Shown here piece by piece: positions 1 to 8,035 of a stretch of 64,000 nucleotides of DNA. The DNA lies in NCBI GenBank assembly GCA_965230425.1, contig CBDDKW010000018.1, positions 62,001 through 126,000 of the forward strand. Reading direction: 5' to 3'. The translations under genes were made by a program, and so were the position numbers. Source of the DNA: CBDDKW01 sp965230425 (GTDB lineage: Bacteria > Pseudomonadota > Gammaproteobacteria > UBA1113). How positions within the stretch are numbered: the stretch's first letter is position 1; the number at the start of each line of letters is the position of its first letter. The notes under the pieces are model-generated. The model made no database searches and was not told the DNA's origin. It worked only from the letters and a program-made list of their open reading frames with translations.

Positions 1-504
1 AAGATGATGTCCAAGCACCGCTGCTGGCACTAGCACGGGTTGCGTAACTATGCCAGCCGTTTTGCCATAGTTAAACCCTACACCTAATGCATCAACACCA
101 AAATTACGATAAGTTTCGGCAATCCTTACTGATAGTGCTTTAGCATTTTGAAATCGCTGATCTTTGGTTAAACGTTCAGAACCAAACAGTTCAATTTCAC
201 GAACAATATTAGCAACGATCACTGATAATAAGGTCTCAATTTGCCAGCCGGCATCGACTCTAATTTCGTTTCTAGGGGTGAAAAGTAGTTTTTTTTCTTG
301 TAGTGAAAAACGAATATAGTTAGCAAAAGAAGTCGTTCCCATGCCTCTAGCACCCTCCACTACAACTCTTCGACTACCTTCAGCTAAAACATTGAGACAC
401 ATTTTTACTTCTTTATCATGTCCCGTATAGAGCTTTAATGTCTCCATAAAAATTGGATCGGTGCTGAGAGGGTCGGCTTTAAAACCTAATGATTGCCACT
501 GCAT
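1..504 (-). CDS. AAA-type ATPase, 5' part only (runs off the window edge)
   Basis: Reading the minus strand from an ATG at 504 gives 168 uninterrupted codons to the window edge, so only the N-terminus is visible. It begins MQWQSLGFKADPLSTDPIF, and residues 51-59 (GARGMGTTS) sit where a P-loop NTPase has its Walker A motif after a hydrophobic strand (RRVVVE). The usual lysine is a threonine (T57); whether that is a family trait or a loss of function cannot be told here. The rest of the visible part is helical (ETLLSVIVANIVREIELFG). It resembles stand-alone AAA ATPases of the archaeal-ATPase/STAND type found in mobile or defence contexts. The start lies 20 bp from a large palindrome that covers its promoter. 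Role unknown; the fold call is moderately sure. Confidence 0.7.
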   Translation of the reverse strand, partial: MQWQSLGFKADPLSTDPIFMETLKLYTGHDKEVKMCLNVLAEGSRRVVVEGARGMGTTSFANYIRFSLQEKKLLFTPRNEIRVDAGWQIETLLSVIVANIVREIELFGSERLTKDQRFQNAKALSVRIAETYRNFGVDALGVGFNYGKTAGIVTQPVLVPAAVLGHHL

Positions 505-523
505 ATTTATACTCCCAAATGAT

Positions 524-603
524 ACTAAACCATTATAAACCAAAATTTGTTTAGTAAACAAGATTTGGTTTACTAAACAAATTTTGGTTTATAATGGTTT
601 AGT
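524..603. repeat. 80-bp palindrome with 36-bp perfect arms upstream of the ATPase gene
   Basis: Positions 524-559 and 568-603 are exact reverse complements over 36 bases around an 8-base centre (aagatttg). The arms contain AAACCATTATAAACC and TTTAGTAAAC sub-motifs, themselves repeated. It lies in the 5' region of the minus-strand ATPase gene. A related, shorter palindrome sits at 7495-7541. Autoregulatory operator or transposition remnant are both possible; the symmetry itself is certain. Confidence 0.9.
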
Positions 604-786
604 GTATTTGATATTTAAAAAATCAATAATTAAAGCATATATTTATACGGAAATTCAAGCCTGATCAACAGGTTCGGCCTACAGAGTCTGCAAGAACCAA
701 TAAAAAACAGCTATTTATTCAGATAGTTATAGCAAATTCATATAAAAATTTACTATTTATTCGCATTTTGGATATCACAAATTACC

Positions 787-1359
787 TTATGTCGTCGGCA
801 ACGTTACACCTTGCTGGCCTTGGTATTTGCCGCCGCGGTCTTTGTAGGAAATAGCACAAACATCATCTGCATCTGCTTCAAGGAACAGCATTTGCGCTAC
901 CCCTTCATTGGCATAGATTTTTGCAGGTAGTGGAGTCGTATTAGAAAATTCAAGGGTCACATGCCCTTCCCACTCAGGTTCTAGGGGCGTCACATTGACA
1001 ATAATGCCGCAGCGGGCATAGGTGGATTTACCTAAGCAGATAGTTAAGACATTGCGCGGAATACGAAAATATTCCACCGTACGGGCTAAGGCAAAGGAAT
1101 TGGGAGGAATGATACACACATCAGATTCAACATCAACAAAACTACTATCATCGAAGGCTTTTGGATCAACAACAGCAGAATTAATATTAGTGAAGACTTT
1201 AAATTCTGAGGCGCAGCGTACATCATAACCATAACTAGAAGTACCGTAGGAAACAATTTTGCCGGAATCATTTTGTCGCACTTGCTGCGACGCAAAAGGC
1301 TCGATCATCCCTTGTGTTTCAGCCATCTGTGCAATCCAACGATCTGATTTGATACTCAC
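787..1359 (-). CDS. dcd: dCTP deaminase
   Basis: The 190-residue protein deaminates dCTP to dUTP, feeding dUMP to thymidylate synthesis in the cytoplasm. It matches Dcd along its full usual length: SYGYDVRCASEF near the N-terminus, the Ser-Arg region replaced by the typical GKSTYARCGIIVNVTPLEPE stretch with the catalytic Glu, and a C-terminal GGKYQGQQGVTLP tail that closes over the nucleotide. The start is GTG, chosen because AGGAG lies 7 bases upstream and the family N-terminus (MSIKSDRWI) begins there. It follows mrp by 12 bp on the same strand, a gene order seen in other gammaproteobacteria, so the two are probably co-transcribed. Confidence 0.97.
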   Translation of the reverse strand: MSIKSDRWIAQMAETQGMIEPFASQQVRQNDSGKIVSYGTSSYGYDVRCASEFKVFTNINSAVVDPKAFDDSSFVDVESDVCIIPPNSFALARTVEYFRIPRNVLTICLGKSTYARCGIIVNVTPLEPEWEGHVTLEFSNTTPLPAKIYANEGVAQMLFLEADADDVCAISYKDRGGKYQGQQGVTLPTT

Positions 1360-1371
1360 CTTGTTTCTCCT

Positions 1372-2457
1372 TTACGCTTTTTCTACTACAATTTCTGGGA
1401 ATTTAAATGATTTATCCTGACCTTGTAAGGATAATTTTGCCGCTACTTTACGCGCGATATCTCGATATAACTGACTAGCATCACTATTCGGATCTGCAGC
1501 CACAGTAGGACAACCACCATCGGCTTGCTCACGAATATGTTTTGCCAAGGGCAAACTACCTAGCAAGTCTACACAAAATTCTTTTGCAATTTTTTCACCA
1601 CCCTCATCACCGAAAATCGCTTCGTGATGACCGCACTGAGAGCAAATATGCACACTCATATTTTCAACCACACCTAAAGTAGTGATCCCAACTTTTTGGA
1701 ACATACCAATGGCACGCCGTGCATCCAGTAAGGATAAATCCTGGGGCGTAGTCACAACTACTGCACCACTGACAGGAATTTTCTGCGCTAAGGTTAATTG
1801 GATATCACCAGTACCCGGCGGTAAATCTACGATTAAATAATCTAATTCATCCCATTGGGTATCATTCAGTAATTGTTGTAAGGCACCACTCACCATGGGA
1901 CCCCGCCACACCATGGGGGCTTTTTGCCCCACTAAAAAACCAATGGACATAGCTTGTAAACCATGGGCTTCGATGGGTCGCATGTGCTTGCCCTCTTCAA
2001 CGGCAGGACGACTATAAGTACCAAGCATTTGAGGTTGACTAGGCCCATAAATATCCGCATCAAGAATCCCTACCTTGGCACCCTCTGTGTGTAAGGCTAG
2101 GGCCATATTCACTGCTGTGGTTGATTTACCCACACCGCCTTTGCCTGAGGCAATGGCAATAATGTTTTTGATGGACTTGATACCTTTCACACCGCGCTGG
2201 GATACGTGAGGCAAAATATTAGCGCTCATACTGATATCTAGTTCAAGGTTGGGTTCAGTTTGCTGAATAGCATGGGTAAGCTGTTTTATTAACTCTTCGG
2301 CACAACCTGCCACAGGATAGCCAACCTCAATTTCAATCTTAGCTTTATTATCTGTGAGTTGAAGATTTTTTAGCGCTTTGGCACTGGTATAATCAACCCC
2401 CAAGTAAGGGTCAATAAATGTGGCGATTGCTTGTTCAAGGGTGGCATGAGTGGCCAT
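1372..2457 (-). CDS. apbC: Iron-sulfur cluster carrier ATPase Mrp/ApbC
   Basis: A 361-residue ParA/MinD-type P-loop ATPase of the Mrp/NBP35 family, which carries Fe-S clusters to apoproteins in the cytoplasm. An N-terminal DUF59/MIP18-like domain (about residues 8-85) is followed by the deviant Walker A IASGKGGVGKSTTAVNMALA near residue 102, the switch motif DADIYGPSQPQML and the ENMSVHICSQCGHHEAIFG segment, whose CxxC binds the cluster. Length and order are normal for the family. Start ATG is supported by AGGAC 8 bases upstream. It lies head-to-head with metG, as in E. coli and relatives, and leads the mrp-dcd pair. Confidence 0.97.
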   Translation of the reverse strand: MATHATLEQAIATFIDPYLGVDYTSAKALKNLQLTDNKAKIEIEVGYPVAGCAEELIKQLTHAIQQTEPNLELDISMSANILPHVSQRGVKGIKSIKNIIAIASGKGGVGKSTTAVNMALALHTEGAKVGILDADIYGPSQPQMLGTYSRPAVEEGKHMRPIEAHGLQAMSIGFLVGQKAPMVWRGPMVSGALQQLLNDTQWDELDYLIVDLPPGTGDIQLTLAQKIPVSGAVVVTTPQDLSLLDARRAIGMFQKVGITTLGVVENMSVHICSQCGHHEAIFGDEGGEKIAKEFCVDLLGSLPLAKHIREQADGGCPTVAADPNSDASQLYRDIARKVAAKLSLQGQDKSFKFPEIVVEKA

Positions 2458-2654
2458 TGTCTGTCCTATTTAATTTTATCGGTCTGTGCTATTAGTGCAC
2501 ACATGTGATACTCAAAACGGCGCCTATATTAACATATTTATAGCACTACGCAGTAAAAATCATCTTGCAGAACTGTAGATTGGCTGCATTTTAACTAACA
2601 AGGCGGTATAATGCTTCGCTAAGTTACTGAATCGGAAATAAAGATACAATCCCT

Positions 2655-4682
2655 ATGGTTAGAGAAATACTTGTCACTAATGCACTGCCCTATGCCAACG
2701 GGCCTATTCATCTTGGCCACTTAGTTGGCTATATTCAAGCAGATATTTGGGTGCGCTATATGCGTATGCAGGGGCACCAATGTAGCTTTGTCTGTGGAGC
2801 TGATGCGCACGGCACGCCCATCATGATCAAAGCCCAACAACTGGGGATCAGTCCAGAGGAATTAATCAAACAACTTCACCATGAACATGCCACGGATTTT
2901 GCTGATTTTCATGTGGATTTTGATCTTTTTCATACCACTCACTCCGATGAAAACCGCACTATGGCAGAAACCATTTACGAACGTTTACTCGCCAATGGTG
3001 ATATTGAAACGCGTATCATTCATCAAGCCTTCGATCCAGAACATAATATGTTTTTACCAGATCGTTATGTGAAAGGTGAATGCCCGCGCTGTAATGCTTT
3101 AGATCAATATGGCGATAACTGTGAAGTTTGTGGCGCCACTTATTCTCCCACAGAATTAATTAATCCCTACTCTACCCTTTCTGGAGCAACGCCAATCGAG
3201 AAAGCTACAGAACATTATTTTGTGAACTTAAGCAAATACACTACTGTCTTAAAAGAATGGACCAATGCTGGTCATCTACAATCAGCAGTCGCTCATAAAC
3301 TCAATGAATGGTTTGAAGCAGGTTTAAAATCTTGGGATATCACCCGCGATGCGCCTTACTTCGGTTTTCAAATTCCGGGTAAACCAGGTAAATTCTTCTA
3401 TGTCTGGATGGATGCACCCATTGGCTACATGGCGAGCTTTAAACATTTATGTGAACGTCGGCCTGATTTAGACTTCGGCCATTACTGGGATAAAAACAGC
3501 CCCACCGAATTACATCAATTTATTGGTAAAGATATTATATATTTTCATTCTTTATTTTGGCCAGCAATGTTAACGGGGGCTAGCTTCAGAACCCCCACCG
3601 GTGTCTATGCGCACGGTTACTTAACGATTAATGGCGAAAAAATGTCTAAATCTCGCGGCACCTTCATCCGCGCCCGCACTTACTTAGAACATTTACAACC
3701 GGAATACTTACGCTATTATTTTGCAACGAAGTTAAATAACAGTGTTGAAGATATTAATTTAAACCTTGAAGATTTTATGCAGCGAGTTAATTCTGATTTA
3801 ATCGGTAAAGTTGTCAATATAGCCAGCCGTTGTGCAGGTTTTATTAATAAGTTCTTTGACAACACATTGGCTAAAACTAATAATGAAACTGCACTTTATC
3901 AAGACTTTGTTATTGCCGGTGAAGAGATTGGCAAATTATACGAACAACGTGATTTTAATCAGGCCATGCGTAAAATTATGGAATTAGCTGACCGGGCAAA
4001 TCAATATATTGACGAAAAGAAACCATGGAAGCTCATCAAAGAACCAGGCAATAAACAGCTCACCCATGAAGTTTGTAGCGTAGGATTAAATTTATTCCGC
4101 GTGATTATGACTTATTTAAAACCTACTTTACCCAAACTGGCCGAAGCCGTTGAGCAATTTTTGAAGATTGCACCCATGAGTTGGGATAATCGTAGTTTAC
4201 CCTTAGAGAATCATACGATTGAAAAGTTTCAACCACTCATGCAGCGTATCGAAGAAAAACAATTGATTAATTTACAAACGGCAGCGGCTGAGGAATCACC
4301 TGTGATTGAAGAAAAAGCTAAAACCCGTTTAGATGAAGATCCGCTACGCCCTGAAATCAGCTACGATGATTTTGCTAAAGTAGACTTACGTATTGCTAAA
4401 ATTCTCGAAGCAGAGGCGGTGAAGGATGCAGATAAATTACTCAAGCTCAAAGTAGATCTTGATGGTAAAACTTGTCAAATTTTCGCGGGGATAAAATCTG
4501 CCTACCAACCTGAAGATTTAGTTGGGCGTCACACCGTCGTTGTCGCGAATCTGGCACCACGTAAAATGCGCTTTGGTTTATCCGAAGCGATGGTGATTCT
4601 GGCTAGTACGCCAGAGGGTGGTAAAGACTTATGGTTATTATCACCAGATGAAGGTGCCAAAGCCGGTATGCGAGTCAAATAA
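2655..4682 (+). CDS. metG: Methionyl-tRNA synthetase
   Basis: 675 residues, the long class-I MetRS with a C-terminal tRNA-binding domain. It charges tRNA-Met in the cytoplasm. Visible landmarks are the HIGH-type motif PYANGPIHLGH (residues 12-22), the zinc knuckle CPRCN...CEVCG (about 145-161), the KMSKSRG loop (about 333) and a CsaA/Trbp111-like domain from about residue 575 (YDDFAKVDLRIAKILEAE). The upstream region has a clear -10 TATAAT at 2607-2612 but only a weak -35. The next gene starts 6 bp after the stop, so metG probably leads a metG-rsxB-nth-DUF1841 operon. Confidence 0.98.
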   Translation: MVREILVTNALPYANGPIHLGHLVGYIQADIWVRYMRMQGHQCSFVCGADAHGTPIMIKAQQLGISPEELIKQLHHEHATDFADFHVDFDLFHTTHSDENRTMAETIYERLLANGDIETRIIHQAFDPEHNMFLPDRYVKGECPRCNALDQYGDNCEVCGATYSPTELINPYSTLSGATPIEKATEHYFVNLSKYTTVLKEWTNAGHLQSAVAHKLNEWFEAGLKSWDITRDAPYFGFQIPGKPGKFFYVWMDAPIGYMASFKHLCERRPDLDFGHYWDKNSPTELHQFIGKDIIYFHSLFWPAMLTGASFRTPTGVYAHGYLTINGEKMSKSRGTFIRARTYLEHLQPEYLRYYFATKLNNSVEDINLNLEDFMQRVNSDLIGKVVNIASRCAGFINKFFDNTLAKTNNETALYQDFVIAGEEIGKLYEQRDFNQAMRKIMELADRANQYIDEKKPWKLIKEPGNKQLTHEVCSVGLNLFRVIMTYLKPTLPKLAEAVEQFLKIAPMSWDNRSLPLENHTIEKFQPLMQRIEEKQLINLQTAAAEESPVIEEKAKTRLDEDPLRPEISYDDFAKVDLRIAKILEAEAVKDADKLLKLKVDLDGKTCQIFAGIKSAYQPEDLVGRHTVVVANLAPRKMRFGLSEAMVILASTPEGGKDLWLLSPDEGAKAGMRVK

Positions 4683-4688
4683 ATTAAT

Positions 4689-5327
4689 ATGAAAAAAATA
4701 ACACCCGCAGAAATAGATACTTTACTTCCACAAACGCAATGTCAAGAATGCGGCTATCAAGGCTGTCTGCCTTATGCCGAAGCTATTGCTCGTGGTGAGG
4801 AAGCGATTAACCGTTGTGCGCCTGGTGGTATCGACACCCTGCAAGCCTTAGCCAAACTATTGGATGAAGATCCACAGCCACATCTAGAGTTTGTACAATC
4901 ACGTGCTAAACCCGAACAAGTGGCTAAGATCCGCGAAGCGGAATGTATCGGCTGCATGAAATGTATTAAAGCCTGTCCAGTGGATGCCATCATGGGCAGT
5001 AATAAACTCATGCACGTAGTGATCGCCGATGAATGCACCGGCTGTGAACTGTGTGTAGAACCCTGCCCCATGGATTGTATTGATATTATTGCTCTTGCAG
5101 AATCAAGGCCACACACTAAACAAGCCCAGGCCGACCATGCACGCCAACGCTACTATCAACATCAACAACGTATACAACAACGCCAAGCTGAACGCTATAA
5201 CAAATTACAAGCAGCGAAAAAGCCGCAACAAACTATTAAAAGTGCCAATGAAGCTCAAGCAGCCAAACAAACTTATATTGCTGAGGCCATTGCTAGAGTA
5301 AAGAATAAACGCGATAACAAGGATTAA
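4689..5327 (+). CDS. RnfB/RsxB-like ferredoxin protein, orphan of its complex
   Basis: 212 residues. The N-terminal four-cysteine motif of the Fe-S (4Fe-4S) domain is CQECGYQGCLPYAEA with a downstream Cys (RCAPGG). Two bacterial ferredoxin clusters follow: CIGCMKCIKACPVDAI (about 91-106) and CTGCELCVEPCPMDCI (about 121-136). These mark the RnfB subunit of the Rnf/Rsx redox complex, but the N-terminal membrane helix of complex-bound RnfB is missing and no rnfA, C, D, G or E is nearby. The C-terminal 70 residues are Gln/Ala/Lys-rich and helical. Similar stand-alone forms occur beside nth in Coxiella/Legionella relatives, so it may serve as a soluble electron carrier. That role is inference. Confidence 0.9.
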   Translation: MKKITPAEIDTLLPQTQCQECGYQGCLPYAEAIARGEEAINRCAPGGIDTLQALAKLLDEDPQPHLEFVQSRAKPEQVAKIREAECIGCMKCIKACPVDAIMGSNKLMHVVIADECTGCELCVEPCPMDCIDIIALAESRPHTKQAQADHARQRYYQHQQRIQQRQAERYNKLQAAKKPQQTIKSANEAQAAKQTYIAEAIARVKNKRDNKD

Positions 5328-5336
5328 CTGTTAATC

Positions 5337-5972
5337 ATGAACAGTGACAAACGTGCCGCTATATTTAAGCGCTTTAAGGAACATAATCCCAAGCCCACCA
5401 CTGAGTTGTGTTATAACAATCCCTTTGAATTATTAATTGCGGTGATTTTATCAGCACAAGCCACCGATGTGAGTGTAAATAAAGCCACAGCAAAACTTTA
5501 CCCTGTGGCTAATACGCCAGAGGCAATTTATGCGCTTGGTGAAGAGGGTTTGATCCCCTATATCAAAACCATTGGGCTGTATAACAGTAAAGCCAGCAAT
5601 ATTATCAAAACCTGTAAAGCACTGATCGATGAACATGATTCAACCGTCCCCGATACACGCGCAGCCTTAGAGGCTCTACCCGGTGTTGGTCGCAAGACGG
5701 CTAATGTGATTTTAAATACCGCCTTTGGTCAGCCTACCATGGCCGTGGATACGCATATTTTTCGGGTTGCCAACCGGATCAATCTAGCCCCAGGTAAAAA
5801 TGTACTTGAAGTGGAAAAGAAATTAGTAAAAGTGATCCCAAAAGAGTATTTATACGATGCACACCATTGGTTAATTTTACATGGCCGTTATACTTGCGTT
5901 GCCCGCAAACCTAAATGTAATGATTGCATTATTTATGATTTATGTGAATATAAAGAAAAGGATAAACCATGA
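5337..5972 (+). CDS. nth: Endonuclease III (DNA glycosylase/AP lyase)
   Basis: 211 residues, the standard Nth length. The enzyme removes oxidised pyrimidines and nicks the abasic site in base excision repair. The helix-hairpin-helix LPGVGRKTANVILN (about 114-127) with its catalytic Lys is followed by the catalytic Asp in MAVDTHIFRVANR (about 138). The C-terminal [4Fe-4S] ligands are C-x6-C-x2-C-x5-C in CVARKPKCNDCIIYDLC. It starts 9 bp after the ferredoxin gene and overlaps the next gene by 4 bp, so translation is probably coupled. Confidence 0.98.
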   Translation: MNSDKRAAIFKRFKEHNPKPTTELCYNNPFELLIAVILSAQATDVSVNKATAKLYPVANTPEAIYALGEEGLIPYIKTIGLYNSKASNIIKTCKALIDEHDSTVPDTRAALEALPGVGRKTANVILNTAFGQPTMAVDTHIFRVANRINLAPGKNVLEVEKKLVKVIPKEYLYDAHHWLILHGRYTCVARKPKCNDCIIYDLCEYKEKDKP

Positions 5973-6415
5973 TATTCAATGAAACCCGCGAAGATTATCG
6001 GGAAACATTTTTCACAAGCTGGCAAAAATATCAAAATCATGAAATCTTGGAGCCGTTAGAGCAACAGTTAGCCGATTTAATTTTAGAGCACCCTGAATAT
6101 CACGGATTTTTTAATAAACCCGATAGTAATCTAGTAAAAGAGTTCCACCCTGAGTTAGATGAAGTCAACCCCTTCGCCCATTTATCCATGCACTTAGCAA
6201 TCCGTGATCAAGTAAAACTCAACCAACCCCGTGGCATTCAAAAGCTTTTTATTAATTTACAACGCAGTGCCCTATTAGAGCGGCACGAGGCAGAACATGC
6301 CATGATGGATTGTCTGGTGGAACAAATCTGGCAAGTGCAGCAGCATCAGCAAAACTTTAATACTCGGGCATATTTGAAGTCCATTAAAAGGTTGGTAAAG
6401 CAATTAGCGAAGTGA
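5969..6415 (+). CDS. DUF1841 family protein
   Basis: 148 residues matching the small gammaproteobacterial DUF1841 family: FNETREDYRETFFTSWQKY at the N-terminus, then HPEYHGFF, and a central NPFAHLSMHLAIRDQ motif with conserved histidines, ending in an EAEHAMMDCLVEQIW helix. The function is not known; the His/Glu-rich helices suggest metal binding, which is only inference. It overlaps nth by 4 bp (ATGA) and closes the metG operon. A palindromic repeat element begins 6 bp after the stop. Confidence 0.9.
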   Translation: MIFNETREDYRETFFTSWQKYQNHEILEPLEQQLADLILEHPEYHGFFNKPDSNLVKEFHPELDEVNPFAHLSMHLAIRDQVKLNQPRGIQKLFINLQRSALLERHEAEHAMMDCLVEQIWQVQQHQQNFNTRAYLKSIKRLVKQLAK

Positions 6416-6421
6416 GTCGTA

Positions 6422-6590
6422 TATATACCCATAGCGTCTCATATTTAGGGCTTTCTAGCATGTTATTTTCCGCCAGCTAAAGACTTTAAATTTTGCCAAT
6501 AGTCCCGCTATTACCTGCAATTTAAAGTCTTTATCTAACGAAAAATCCCTGTGCTATAAAACCCTAAATATGAGACGCTATGGGTATATA
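6422..6590. mobile_element. 169-bp MITE-like element with 29-bp perfect terminal inverted repeats
   Basis: Positions 6422-6450 and 6562-6590 are identical inverted repeats of 29 bases (ends TATATACCCATAGCGTCTC...). The symmetry continues inward imperfectly, including AAAGACTTTAAATT on both sides, so almost the whole element can fold on itself. The ends are TA-rich, as expected for TA-targeting (IS630/mariner-type) elements, so a TA duplication cannot be separated from the repeat. It has no coding capacity. It sits just after the metG operon and may also stop transcription there. A partial match to the terminus occurs at 49539-49557. Confidence 0.75.
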
Positions 6591-6636
6591 AAGTGCTGTA
6601 GTTTCCTTGCTAGTGAGTTAGAGTGCCGGCTCTAAA

Positions 6637-7344
6637 TCAGCTAAAAAAACCATATGCATCAAATAAGCGCGCTAATTCAAACAACTCTCGCTTTCCTAAA
6701 CAGTTCAATTTAATTTTTATATTATCGTAGTATGACTCAATAGTACGATATGATAAGGCTAGCTGTTGAGCCGTTACTTTCGCTGTATTACCTTGCAACA
6801 AATGATATAAGCACTCTCGTTCGCGGGCAGACAGTAATGAGAATTTACTATTTAACTCTTCTAGCTCAACGGCATCCAACATAGCATGCATTGGGCGCAC
6901 ATAGCCGATCTGCTCAAGTAAACCTAACATATCCCATGCTTGCCAGATCTCAATAATTTTATTACTTTCATTGAAGCGATAAACACTGCTACCAGAGATA
7001 GAAAACTTTTGGTTGGTGGCTTTCAAATTAAAAAAGTCCCCCACATGCACACCTTCAGCATCCCACAGCACCGCTGTCTTATCTAAATCTTGCGCATCAG
7101 TGAATATTTCCGTAATGGTGTATTGTTGAATTTTAAAGGCTTGTAATAAGACTTCATCGACTTGTTGTGCAGATTGTAAATCAGTAATCTCCATAGGTAA
7201 TAGCTTTTTCCAACTATTTGGGAAGTGTACTTGTATAGCATCATCGCAATATTCAGCATACTGCTTAACATCTTGGTCAATCAAAGATGATTGGAAAAGC
7301 TCCTTAACAATGTGGCTGTGAGATATTGTCGTTTGGTTTTGCAT
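6637..7344 (-). CDS. LuxR-family transcriptional regulator
   Basis: 235 residues. The C-terminal 60 residues are a clear LuxR/NarL helix-turn-helix: LLSARERECLYHLLQG, then TAQQLALSYRTIESYYDNIK. The N-terminal part (about 1-165) has a cystatin-like/SnoaL-type or PAS-like look (VHFPNSWKKLLPME, GDFFNLKATNQKFSISGSSVYRFNESNKIIEIW), like the effector-sensing half of LuxR regulators in Legionella. No receiver aspartate or acyl-homoserine-lactone motif can be recognised. Start ATG follows AGGAG by 8 bases. It is monocistronic, and a small palindrome lies 58 bp upstream. The ligand is unknown. Confidence 0.85.
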   Translation of the reverse strand: MQNQTTISHSHIVKELFQSSLIDQDVKQYAEYCDDAIQVHFPNSWKKLLPMEITDLQSAQQVDEVLLQAFKIQQYTITEIFTDAQDLDKTAVLWDAEGVHVGDFFNLKATNQKFSISGSSVYRFNESNKIIEIWQAWDMLGLLEQIGYVRPMHAMLDAVELEELNSKFSLLSARERECLYHLLQGNTAKVTAQQLALSYRTIESYYDNIKIKLNCLGKRELFELARLFDAYGFFS

Positions 7345-7401
7345 CTTTTTAACTCCTAATTAACAAAAAACACAGTATATACAGCTAGTATACGCCACAA
7401 T

Positions 7402-7418
7402 ACCGTAGCAAATACGGT
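7402..7418. promoter_or_regulatory. Possible operator upstream of the LuxR-type gene
   Basis: ACCGTA-gcaaa-TACGGT is a perfect 6-bp inverted repeat 58 bp before the start of the LuxR-type gene. Inverted repeats of this size suit LuxR-type dimers, so autoregulation is possible, but nothing proves it. Confidence 0.35.
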
Positions 7419-7494
7419 GACTTAGCCACTTCAAACTCTGCGTAACAATATAACTGGTGAACGTTTAATGAGCGCATCCAGGAATCGGCTAATG

Positions 7495-7541
7495 ATACCA
7501 AACCATATACAAACCGATTTTGGTTTATGATGGTTTGGTAT
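7495..7541. repeat. 47-bp palindrome related to the one at 524-603
   Basis: The left arm (ATACCAAACCATATACAAACC, here split as 7495-7515) and right arm (7522-7541, GGTTTATGATGGTTTGGTAT) pair imperfectly around gatttt. The right arm matches the right arm of the 524-603 palindrome at 16 of 18 positions (GGTTTATRATGGTTTRGT). It therefore belongs to the same family of sites but has no ATPase gene next to it. It lies in the 691-bp gene-free AT-rich stretch 7345-8035. Confidence 0.7.
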
Positions 7542-7828
7542 AATCAGATGCAAAAAATTATAATATATTAATATAGTTATATCGGAATTGGCATGAAAAT
7601 TAAACTATAAGGCAAATTAAATAACTCTTCCTCGAGCGAGCTCTTGGTAACATGCCTATATTTAACTCTCTACAGCTTTTAATAACTCAAGACATTACAA
7701 ATCAAATTAAAGATAATTAAATCTTTAAAAAACCACCGTAAAATCAATTAAATTTCTAAAATCAACAAAAAGTTATTTTTTTCTTGGACAAGAAGGTTTA
7801 GAATGCAAACGTAAATTTAAAACACGCA

Positions 7829-7946
7829 ATAAACTGCAATTGCGTTTATGATAATAAATGCAAAAAACAGTTATGTATTTGTTTTGATTAAGAGGGATTA
7901 CACCATTTTACTTTAGGACTCCATGTTCTAACACATAATAACATGG
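7829..7946. promoter_or_regulatory. Two candidate operator palindromes before the repressor gene
   Basis: Within the gene-free stretch 7345-8035, 7829-7849 reads ATAAAC-T-GCAA-TTGC-GTTTAT, a nearly perfect 21-bp palindrome. CCATGTT at 7921-7927 is repeated inverted (AACATGG) at 7940-7946. Both lie within 210 bp upstream of the phage-type repressor, where its own operators would be expected. No coding sequence is visible in this stretch. Assignment is by position and symmetry only. Confidence 0.4.
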
Positions 7947-8035
7947 ATGCTAGAGTACACTGAAAGTAACTAACGTTCAACTTTTTGTTGAAATTATTTT
8001 AAATTTAAGTTTAAATAAGTGAGCTGATAGAGACA

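Noticed and set aside
4772..5116. Long minus-strand reading frame opposite the ferredoxin gene
   Set aside because: It mirrors a gene with clear cysteine motifs and has the Ser/Cys-rich composition typical of antisense frames.
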